The notes beneath the pieces were generated by a model that was not told where the DNA came from, did not search any database, and was given only the letters and a program-made list of their open reading frames with translations. The position numbers were made by a program, and so were the translations under genes. Shown piece by piece: positions 56,151 to 64,000 of a stretch of 64,000 nt of DNA. The stretch is taken from assembly GCF_905220565.1 (NCBI RefSeq), contig NC_059413.1, positions 14,237,501 through 14,301,500 of the forward strand, written 5' to 3'. This DNA is from Melitaea cinxia (taxonomy: Eukaryota; Arthropoda; Insecta; Lepidoptera; Nymphalidae). Every line of letters begins with the position of its first letter. The first letter of the stretch is position 1.

Positions 56151-56248
56151 CGACGCATTGGCGCAACGGTCACATCACTGGTTTTTGGATGTTGCGCGTT
56201 CGATCCCCGCACATGACAAACATTTGTATCGGCCATACAGATGCTCGC
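56151..56248 (+). mobile_element. SINE R head fragment
   Basis: 'gcattggcgcaacggtcaca' (A box) and 'gcgttcgatccccgcacatg' (B box) with the start of the body; the 3' two-thirds are missing. Confidence 0.8.
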
Positions 56249-56721
56249 AGCTTCACTTTTAACAACAGTTAATTAATTAAAAGTAATATAATTTTAATAG
56301 TTAAAATAACGATTAAAAAGAGTTTCGGAAGCCTATTCGGTTGAAGTTATTTTTGATTTTCATTGATTTCGATTTAAATGACTTGTAGAGTTACTTTCTA
56401 AATCCCTTATAATTTTAAATATTTATTTTGATTGATACAAAATCAAAAATTAACTCGGCAAGAAACTGCAGTTTCTATTGTAGAAAATACTGTGATTTAT
56501 TATAAATTTAGTGATATGTTGCATGAAATATGACTCCACTGAATCACTGATAATTATAACCTTAAGCCTAATTATATGGACCTCTAATAATTATTTTTAG
56601 TAATATTTACATTCGTGTGAAGAAATCAAAGATTTTGCAATGACCAATTGCACTATTTATTCCAGTAAATAATTACAAATATAAAATTACTGAGTAGACT
56701 TGTTTAGGCTTAGGCTTGTTA
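56249..56721. other. No recognisable gene; weak family N remnant
   Basis: 56440-56580 has 'tcggcaagaaactgcagttt' and 'gtgatatgttgcatgaaata', a diverged piece of family N. Confidence 0.45.
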
Positions 56722-56944
56722 AAATCAAATTCAAATTCAAAAACAGCTTTATTTAAATAGGCTCCAAGAGCACTTTCGAATCGTCATTTTACAAATTAAA
56801 ACATTAAAAATAAATTATTATATTTGTAGAAGCAAAGCTACCACCGATTCGGAATGTAGATTCTGCAGAGAAGAATCGGCAAGAAACTCCGCAGTTACTC
56901 TTTTGAAAAAGTAATATAGAAACTGTGTTTTAGTACAATGTTAG
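56722..56944 (-). repeat. Family N copy
   Basis: The same block order as 31917-32205, closely similar: 'aacagctttatttaaatagg', 'cgattcggaatgtagattct' and 'cggcaagaaactccgcagtt'. Confidence 0.78.
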
Positions 56945-57446
56945 GTAGGCTTGCTCTGGTAATCGAATGGAGCCTCATCCACCGTCTTCAGATTTTTTAA
57001 CGAAAAATACTAACAACACTCCGCGCCGCACTTGATTCTGATTGGTTGTCACCAGTCAACAGGAAAGCGAGACCGCGCAGGAAATAAATTAAGCTACTAA
57101 TAAATTTATACATAATTAAAATAAATAAATTAATCAAACATTTGAACTGGACAATATTTTTATCATATTAAAATCACACCACTCGTAATACTACTAACAT
57201 AATAAGTAATAACATAATAAGTAATAACATTTGAGACTGCACCTATACTCAGAAGGCTCTGTTCTTGAACTTACAAGTTCTAAAATATTAATTGACGCTT
57301 GGAACTTTACAATGACAGTTCAGAAGTTTACGAAACTTGTAGAAGGCCTTACGTGCTACCAAACTTGTAGATGTAGGGTAAGTATAATTTATTGAGAAAA
57401 ACAGGACAAAAATACATCTATGATCGAATGTAACTACCGCTCAAAA
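56945..57446. other. No recognisable gene
   Basis: AT-rich apart from a small GC-richer patch at 57020-57080, unassigned. Confidence 0.45.
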
Positions 57447-57590
57447 TCGAAATTAAAAAAAAACCTTATTCAATAGGCCCCAAGAGCACTTTCGAATTCA
57501 TTCGTCATTTTCAATTAAAACTTTAAAGTGATTATTATTTTTGTAAAAGTAAAGCTACCACCGATTAGGAATGTAGATTCTTCAGGAGGA
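57447..57590 (-). repeat. Family N fragment
   Basis: 'aaccttattcaataggcccc', 'agagcactttcgaattca' and 'aaagctaccaccgattagg', then cut by the SINE R fragment that follows. Confidence 0.7.
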
Positions 57591-57599
57591 GGTTTGGTG

Positions 57600-57765
57600 T
57601 AGTAGCACATTAAGCCGTCGGTCCTGTTTGCTATCATAAATACCTGATAGCGATCGTTACTTATTGTATTGAATCCATCTGCCAACCCACAGTGGAGCCG
57701 CGTAGTGGATTAAGCACCAACTCTTCTACGAGGAAATAAAGGCTTATGCCCAAGAGTGGTTGGTG
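57600..57765 (+). mobile_element. SINE R 3' half fragment
   Basis: 'acattaagccgtcggtcc', 'acctgatagcgatcgttact' and 'gccaacccacagtggagccg'; the tail is diverged. Confidence 0.7.
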
Positions 57766-57905
57766 AGTGGACAGGTTGTGGGATTATGCCTAATTATTTT
57801 TTTTTGCATTTGACATTGTGTTATTGTAATTAGTTGTTTTAGTTTTGATATATTGAAGTTATTGTTAAAATTATTTATTTGTATTTCTTTATTATTTATT
57901 ATTCT

Positions 57906-58530
57906 TCTTCTTAAGACGCCGTCTCCTTGCAAAGGTTGGCAATCATTAGGGCGATTTCAACTTTTTAGACCGCTGCTCTAAACAGTTATCTTGTACTCCT
58001 CCCGAACCACTGGCCCAAGTTCACAATATCCTGCTGCGGCCAGGCTCCTTCTTCCTGCTACTTTCCCCTGAATGATAAGTTGAAGGAGTTCATATTTTTT
58101 TGGTATCTCGCATCACGTATCCAAAATATTCCAATTTCGTTCTCTTTATCGTTGTAAGTATATCTGTGGCCTTCCCCATTCTTTGTAGCACAGTGGTGTT
58201 TTATACGGGGTATCTCCAAGAAATTCTTAACATACGTCTATACACCCACATCTCGAACGCTTCCAGTTTTTTAGACATGGCCTCTGTCAGTGTCCAAGCT
58301 TCCACACCATAGAGAAGTACAGAAAAGACACAGCACCGCGCCATGCGCGTTTGAAGAGAAATGTTTAGGTTCCAATTACAAAAAACTCTTTTTATTCTCG
58401 AAAAGGCGTTGCGTGCCTGCTCTATTCTGCATCGTATTTCTAAGCTGCGATTTTCTGTTTCGTCAACCATTGTGCCCAGATATCTAAATTTGGTGACCCT
58501 TTCAAGACCCTGACTAGGGATAAAGACGGG
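57906..58530 (-). pseudogene. RTE-type LINE reverse-transcriptase C-terminal fragment
   Basis: On the reverse strand: DETENRSLEIRCRIEQARNA, FSRIKRVFCNWNLNISLQTR, CVFSVLLYGVEAWTLTEAMS, KKLEAFEMWVYRRMLRISW, then after a frame change LEYFGYVMRD..KYELLQL, GKVAGRRS and finally LCKGDGVLRRR. The YGVEAWTLT and R-R-M-L-R-I-S-W blocks are typical of the RTE (BovB-like) RT thumb and C-terminal region. The catalytic RT and endonuclease domains are missing. At least one frameshift and a stop; not functional. The 3' end is at about 57900 with a (TTAT)n-type tail. Confidence 0.82.
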
Positions 58531-58555
58531 ATAAGCTCAGGTGTTCGTATAATAA

Positions 58556-58700
58556 TTATTAATGTGATTTTATTATTTTATAATTGTATTTGGAAATTGT
58601 CGTGACACTCATCAATTTTTTTGTTATATTTGTGTTATCCACTGTAAAAAGAATTGTTTTATGGGTTAATTGTTACCTGAAATAAAGAAATTATTATTTA
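58556..58700 (+). repeat. Probable LINE 3' UTR tail
   Basis: 'ttacctgaaataaagaaatt' followed by ATTATTT. The AATAAAG plus AT-rich end resembles other LINE 3' ends here; no coding. Confidence 0.4.
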
Positions 58701-58928
58701 CTAAATCCGTTATACTATTCTAAGATATAAATTTAACATTTTAGGAACTGAATGTTTCTAATGTTACAGTCCTTTTTTTTCAAACTATTTTTAATGGAAT
58801 ATGGAATTATCCGAGAAATTCATTATATGTGGTAACCATCACACAAAATAGGAACTTGTGACGGGACGGATGCTTTTACAACTTAGAAGTCTTCAGAAAA
58901 AGATATTATTTTAAGAATATTAGCATTA

Positions 58929-59060
58929 TTAACCGCTTTGGTGTAGTGGTGTGTGTAGGTGCCTAAAGCACCAGCGGTTTGTGGTTTCGATTCGATTGGG
59001 ATGTATATTAACCATCGCGCTTCCAAAAAACAACCATGTCGTGCCAAAAAAAAATCAGTC
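58929..59060 (+). mobile_element. SINE S head
   Basis: 'aaccgctttggtgtagtggt' (A-box-like) and 'gtggtttcgattcgattggg' (degenerate B box), related to 21636-21728. Confidence 0.6.
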
Positions 59061-59154
59061 AGCGTCGGACCACGTCCTAGCTTTACAAGGCATGCAGGAC
59101 TATCGATTTGTAGTTCTTTTTTTTATATCACAACGTTGGCAAACAATGATACGG

Positions 59155-59405
59155 CTCAACTGATGATAAGAGATTACCGTAGCTTATAGACGCCTGCAAC
59201 ACCAGAAGCATCGCAAGCGCGTTGCCGGCCCAATCCTCAATACCCCCTCCAAGAGCTCTGGTCAGCTTCTCACCAACAGGAACACAATACTGCTTGGGAA
59301 CAGTATTATTTAGCTGTGATCTTCAGTAAGGTCGAGGTACTACCCCAGTCGGGCTGCTCCATATTTTGAGCAGGAAATTCCTGCTGTTAAGTTCCTCCTC
59401 AGTTT
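59155..59405 (-). repeat. Family M copy, reverse
   Basis: 'taccgtagcttatagacgcc', 'atcgcaagcgcgttgccggc', 'ctgtgatcttcagtaaggtc' and 'cgggctgctccatattttga', the complement of 52771-53057. Confidence 0.82.
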
Positions 59406-59506
59406 AGTTCGAATGTTAAATCACATGTGGTATTTTAATCCATGTTTAACAAAAGGCATGGGTATTTTGAGCCCGTGGATGTTATTTTAAATTAAAAAAA
59501 AACCAC

Positions 59507-59695
59507 CGTGCCTCGGCGAGCACGTTGTCCTATCAGTCCCGGTCGTTATCATAGACATCTGATAGCGATAGTTACTCATAGTATGTATATCCAAAAACCC
59601 AGAGTGAAACAGCGCAGTGGATCAAGCTCCCATCATCCTCTAACGTGGCGAAAGAAGCGTATGCCCAGCAGTGGGATGTTACAGACTAAATCGTT
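59507..59695 (+). mobile_element. SINE R copy, head missing
   Basis: 'ccgtgcctcggcgagcacgt', 'tagcgatagttactcatag' and 'gcccagcagtgggatgttac'. Diverged from 25293-25531. Confidence 0.78.
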
Positions 59696-60289
59696 GCACT
59701 CATCACCACATCAAAAACCTTATTGTTAAATTGTCATGTAAGCAAACTAAACTAAGACAAAAGCAAATGATTCAAAGTTTTAAAACAAAACAAAAAAAAA
59801 TCTAACACCTCTCGAAACTTCGAAAAATCAAATTCGTTTTAAATAGATTATATAGAACCTCTCTCTTTTGAAGTCGGTTAAACAATTATTTTCAAACAAT
59901 TTCTTATGAAACACAATCCTTAGTGATATTCATTATTTTTATCAAAAAAAAAAAAAAAATCGTTACAGAAAATTACAGAGCTTTGAGAAAATAGTCTTGC
60001 CCTCGTAAACGTTTATCTAGATGGAGGCAAACGATCACAAAGCCAAATTATTTTACAAATTACTTCAACTTAAAACCTTTTTTTATGAAATATGCTTTGC
60101 AATTTTTTATCTTCAACTGTTACAAATTATAAGTACCGGATTCGTCCATTCACACCACTTAGGTTAAATTATGTCACTTTTTTAATTAAAAATATTCTGT
60201 AACTAACTTTATAAAATATGACAGAGTTAAGTAGTATACTCGTCACTAGATGGCGCTGATCTCAGTTACATCACAATGTATCTGTCAAA
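59696..60289. other. No recognisable gene; L terminus at 59860-59882
   Basis: AT-rich. 59860-59882 has 'ctctcttttgaagtcggtta', an isolated family L end. Confidence 0.45.
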
Positions 60290-60535
60290 ACTGTACGGAA
60301 GAATGAATTTACCTTCCCAGCTACAAATTATCAAAATAATTAAATGCACTTCTGATGGTACACTAGCATCTAGCGCTTAGTTTGTTCACGCTCTTCATTG
60401 AGTGTCTCTTGCTATGCATTTTGACCGGTTTCCCTTAGAGAGTCTGAGATTCAATATCATCCTCATCGTGCCTTCGTGCTCGTGTCTCCAGGCCTTTTTA
60501 TCGTCGTGCCGTACCAGCGTCACTGGCGCCCTCCC
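60290..60535 (-). repeat. Family P repeat, copy 2 (inverted)
   Basis: 'acggaagaatgaatttacct', 'cattgagtgtctcttgct' and 'cgtgccttcgtgctcgtgtc' are the complement of the blocks in 54420-54790, in the same order. Confidence 0.7.
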
Positions 60536-60591
60536 CTAAACAATACATTCTTAAATTTTTAAGTAATTTGCAATAGATTGGTCTTTAAATT

Positions 60592-60840
60592 TTTAACCAA
60601 CTTCAAAATGGAGGAGGCTCTCAATTCAAATGTATTTTTTTATGTGAATTTTGATGTAACGGTTTTGATGATTTTTTTTCCATCGATAGCTGGTGCTTGT
60701 GATGTAGTCCTATTTAAATTTAATCGAGATTTGATGAGTGCTTTTTGAGTTATCCCTTGTAATGCGTATTTACTTGACTATTTTTTCATCTACCTACGTT
60801 GTATTACTTGTCGACGTAATTGAAGTCGATTTTTTGTTTT
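60592..60840 (-). repeat. Family L copy, internally deleted, reverse
   Basis: 'aaccaacttcaaaatggagg' to 'cgtaattgaagtcgatttttt', with the 'gtcctatttaaatttaatcg' block. Confidence 0.78.
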
Positions 60841-61663
60841 CATCAAATCAATTATGTATGCTATGCTATCGAACCGTATCCTTCTTATAAATATATTTTA
60901 AAGTTTTCTCATATTGTGAAGAAGGTAATCCAAAGTTGTATAGAGCGAACACCTTTCAGGAAGGTAGCTACGATCATATTCTAGACGAAGTGTCTAAAGT
61001 TCTTAAGCTTTCAAAAGCTGTAAATGTACTTACGATAAGATCGGCGTTCGATGGAATAACTTTATATGACGTGCTATATAATTTATAAAGCCTTATTGGA
61101 TCCTTATAAGATTAAGCAAACACAATAAAAAAGTTATATTTAAAAAACGCACCTCTTTTCTCACCGCTTTGACCTTCTCTGGACTTCCACAAATTAATAT
61201 CAAAATAAGCCAAATCGGTCCAGCCATTCTCGAATCTTAGCGAGACAAACGTACGGTAATTCATTCGCATATAATATATAGATTACCAACTCAATGTCAA
61301 TCATGCAACTGTATTATTTAATCGGCTCCATAGAAGATAGAATCAGAAATTAAATCATAAATAAGGGCTAAAATAATCTAGTGCGTAAATAGTGAAAGAT
61401 AAATAATGTTTTGTTGCAAGTAATAGTTTGTTAAGCCATGACCAGCGAAGTTAATTAAATTGCATAGAAGAGTGAATGAAACCTTTTTGCGCAGTTGTTT
61501 GAAGTGACACTAGAGAATTAATTGTTTTAAATTGAAACTGTACACAACTGAGTTAATTTAAAAGAAAAATAAGGAATATTTATGTGACCTTTTTTATTTT
61601 CACTTCAAGATATTTATTATATTATGAATCTTCTACTTATATATACTGTGTAATCTTAATATG
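60841..61663. other. No recognisable gene
   Basis: AT-rich. 61140-61280 contains 'aaatcggtccagccattctc' and 'gagacaaacgtacggtaatt', motifs seen in repeat elements, but no boundaries. Confidence 0.45.
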
Positions 61664-61665
61664 TA

Positions 61666-62000
61666 CTGTGTGGCTACGGTACTAAAGAATACAGCCACCC
61701 CCTTTCTTCTCGTGGGTGTCGTAAGAGGCGACTAAGGGATAACACAGTTCCGCTACCATCTTGGAACTTAAAAAGCCGACCGGTGGCGGCATAACCATCC
61801 AACTGCTGGCTTTGAAATACACAGGCCGAAGACGGGCAGCAGCGTCTTCGGTGCGACAAAGCCCTGCCAAGACAAGATAAGGTCACCAACCCGCCTGCCC
61901 AGCGTGGTGACTATGGGCAAAACACATGAGTTAACGCCGTTTTTGGCGTTATCTTTTGGAGACCTATGTCCAGCAGTGGCTGAAGTGATGATGATGATGA
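61666..62000 (+). mobile_element. Family Q copy, near full length
   Basis: It starts 'ctgtgtggctacggtactaa' and ends 'gctgaagtgatgatgatgatga'. It is very similar to 20105-20441 in its first 200 bp. Confidence 0.9.
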
Positions 62001-62184
62001 TCAAAAAAATAATTAACAATTTTTTTTAATATTCACGCAACTTTGCTATATTTTTTTTGTCATGGATGTTTATTTTTTAAGGTACAATACTCAGAGATAC
62101 ATACATTATATACAGTTCTCTAAAATTTTTCAATAAATTATGATTCAAGAAATTGGTTTTGAAATAAATTATATGTTTGTATCT

Positions 62185-62273
62185 TTGTATGTATGTATTT
62201 ATGTGTATATGTATGTCTTAATGTATGTATGTATGTATTTATGTATGTATGTATGTGTGTATGTATGTATGTA
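62185..62273. repeat. (TGTA)n microsatellite, interrupted
   Basis: ATGT/GTAT tetranucleotide tract with short interruptions; the open frame over it is an artefact. Confidence 0.92.
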
Positions 62274-62317
62274 ACTATTTGTATATGTGTTTAAGTAAAT
62301 ATATTCAAACGTTTATG

Positions 62318-62495
62318 TCTCAATTTGTGCACCTACACCGCACCAATACCACCTCGTCTGCCTCTACCTGGAAGAGATCGCTTTTCAGCGATAAGGCCGC
62401 CCTTTGTACCTAATGATACTCTGCTAAAATCAATCTGATATGTATTATTTCTGTATTGGTGTCCAATAAAGTGTATTGTCATGTTATCTTACACA
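62318..62495 (+). repeat. LINE 3' end fragment
   Basis: 'ctacctggaagagatcgctt', 'cagcgataaggccgcccttt', 'gtacctaatgatac' and 'ggtgtccaataaagtgtatt' form a layout I recognise as the 3' end (last codons plus UTR) of an abundant lepidopteran LINE. Clade not assigned. Confidence 0.6.
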
Positions 62496-63240
62496 AAATG
62501 TATTTAAAATATAACCTAATTCAACCCATGCTATATTATATCGTACTGTTTACCTGTCAAGCTTTCCTATCTTCTTTATTAAGAAATATAAAGAACCATT
62601 AATCAAAAAGCAATTTAATCTGTCACGGAGCAAATTGTCGGATGTCTCAGAATATTTCAGAAACATTCAGTTTTCTCACGCTTATTCCTAACACTGTCGG
62701 ACATTGAATTACTTTTTTAAATTACAATTAAAATCTACAATTGAAAAAAGATTAAATTTCTACACATTAGTATTATATTTAATGTGTGTGTAAATTAATC
62801 TTAAATTTCTAGTTTATTTGGCGAAAAGCAATCTTTCTCTCTTTTGAGTTCAAAAAAAGAGGGGCTTAACAACTTTCTCGGATTTTATCGCGGTTTAATA
62901 AGTTTTTTACCATACTTTATAGCAATCATCGGGAGAGATAATACATATAATTTATTGCACTAAAATAAAAATTATAAACAAAGAATTTATCGTATGGTAA
63001 ATGGCATTTTATTATATATCAAATATTTTTTTCTATAAACCTGACATAAATAAATTGATGATCTGTTAATTACTTTACGAAAAAAATAACAAAAGTAATT
63101 ATCTTACAGCAATTTTAAACAATGTCACAATTGTAACACAATATCCACAGAACAATATATAAAAACCACAATACAATATAGAAACAACCCTAACATCACT
63201 CGGTTTTAGGAATGTATGTGGCGACATCTATCATCGCGCG
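62496..63240. other. No recognisable gene
   Basis: AT-rich; no supported feature. Confidence 0.5.
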
Positions 63241-63420
63241 ACATCAAATCGCGATATCAAAGTTTTCAGAGCGATTGAATACAAGAACCCGACAACAACC
63301 GTCGGGGCAGTAGCCCACCAGACACAACATCCGTCTGGTAGGACGATCCTCCCTTTTCAATGGTGGATGAGGGACATCACACCCTATTCCTCGCACTCCT
63401 CCAGATGTAATTAAAAAAGT
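63241..63420. other. Unassigned GC-richer patch
   Basis: 'gacaacaaccgtcggggcag', 'caacatccgtctggtaggac' and 'ggatgagggacatcacaccc' stand out in base composition. The reverse strand is open for 62 codons, but I see no motif. Possibly a repeat with no second copy here. Confidence 0.4.
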
Positions 63421-63489
63421 GTGTTCATACACGGCAGAAGTTAAACTTCTAAAACGTCGTAGTTAGGTAGGTAGTTGCGATTTGTTCTA

Positions 63490-63650
63490 TCGACGATGAT
63501 CACTGTCTCGTGACAAAGGTCGTAAGCGCCTTACAAAACGCGTCGCTTACGCGTTTTGATTAGTACTGTATTCTATTTCATTCACTCCTATACGTTATAA
63601 TTATGTTAGTTTCAAATCACAAAGATTCTAAGTTTCACTTCAAAACTCAG
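63490..63650 (-). repeat. Palindrome-bearing repeat, copy 2
   Basis: Inverted counterpart of 16218-16391, with AAAACGCGTCGCTTACGCGTTTT at 63536-63558. It ends about 40 bp before the candidate exon's acceptor. Confidence 0.7.
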
Positions 63651-63689
63651 AATTTGTACATAGTTTGTTAATCAAAGTGCTTGTTACAG

Positions 63690-63754
63690 GTGGGTGTGCT
63701 CCCCCTGGGCGCGGTCCGGAGGGCCAGGGCTCCTCGTCTTGCAGATATACCAAG
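63690..63754 (+). CDS. Candidate internal exon of a host gene (65 bp)
   Basis: A strikingly GC-rich 65-bp stretch in AT-rich DNA, preceded by a pyrimidine-containing acceptor 'gtgcttgttacag' and followed by the consensus donor 'gtaagt'. All three frames are open across it. The third frame reads GCAPPGRGPEGQGSSSCRYT then K, with two Cys; the first reads VGVLPLGAVRRARAPRLADI; the second is more hydrophobic (WVCSPWARSGG...). The length is not a multiple of three. I cannot identify the protein; it could also be a UTR exon. If real, the rest of the window would be intronic or upstream of this gene. Confidence 0.5.
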
Positions 63755-64000
63755 GTAAGTTATAAGTGTCTTACATTTCATGATTGGACAAAAGAGTATC
63801 TGCAGCTACTGCTTAACCAATTTGTATTTATAAGATAAAATTTGTCTAATGACTTTTAGCAATAATTTGTGATATCTAGCCTATATTCTTAATAGAATAT
63901 AATAGAATAAGCTTTATTACACACCACTCGGGTTTTTTTTACATAAAACATTTATTTACACATAGAGATATTAATGTACAAAGGCGGTCTTATCGCTTAG
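63755..64000. other. Probable intron start, otherwise featureless
   Basis: 'gtaagt' followed by AT-rich sequence to the window edge. 63890-63950 ('aatagaataagctttattac') resembles the A/T-rich end of a retroelement in reverse. Confidence 0.4.

Overview
This 64 kb window looks like intergenic or intronic DNA from a moth or butterfly (Lepidoptera). The evidence is its strong A+T bias, a very dense and layered load of interspersed repeats, and several repeat types I associate with lepidopteran genomes: short Helitron-like elements ending in CTAG, tRNA-derived SINEs with a 'cccagcagtgggatattacaggctgaa' type 3' end, and elements ending in TGATGATGA. I cannot name the species. No complete host protein gene is visible. 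The only host-like coding signal is one GC-rich 65-bp stretch with good splice sites near the right edge (63690-63754).

Layout. 1-6270: a 232-bp hAT MITE, a tRNA-derived SINE with target-site duplication (TSD), RTE-type LINE remnants, and a 394-bp insertion with a 12-bp TSD. 6490-10709: a full-coding LINE of the CR1/Daphne-like type. Its ORF1 and endonuclease/reverse-transcriptase ORF2 are both open, and a canonical A-AAA-AAC slippery heptamer lies at the ORF1/ORF2 junction. 10785-13262: a SINE-like element split by a 2.3-kb hAT transposon (15-bp perfect terminal inverted repeats, TIRs; perfect 8-bp TSD). That hAT carries a decayed transposase and is itself hit by a Helitron-like element. 13786-16970: Helitron-like copies, SINE pieces and a palindrome-bearing repeat. 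16968-19957: an abundant 'AACCGACTTCAA' repeat (family L here) split by a 5'-truncated LINE with an open reverse-transcriptase frame. 20105-24930: SINE-like copies, a LINE C-terminus, and a decayed reverse transcriptase with a restriction-like endonuclease tail. 26660-28560: a tRNA SINE split by a 1.7-kb transposon with unusual 29-bp inverted ends. 29-41 kb: many copies of families L, Q (the 347-bp TGATGA-ended element) and Helitron-like ends, plus two near-perfect hairpins nearby. 45.2-48.9 kb: an apparent recent unequal-crossover duplication, then a 124-bp minisatellite. 50.5 kb: a 5S rRNA-like sequence. 53.6-63.6 kb: more L, SINE and RTE copies, a 120-bp (TA)n tract, and an inverted pair of an unnamed repeat.

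How the pieces work together. Only the CR1-like LINE (6.5-10.7 kb) looks potentially competent. The SINEs and TGATGA-ended elements would depend on LINE machinery in trans, and the Helitron-like and hAT MITE copies on autonomous relatives not present here. The nesting gives relative ages: family L, SINE R and element Q are older than the LINE, hAT, TIR element and Q copies that interrupt particular copies of them. I did not find a defence, biosynthetic or other cellular system. The most interesting items are the predicted frameshift LINE, the unassigned 1.7-kb TIR element, the hAT with bidirectional TCTTGG arrays, the 45-49 kb rearrangement, the 5S-like locus and the candidate exon.
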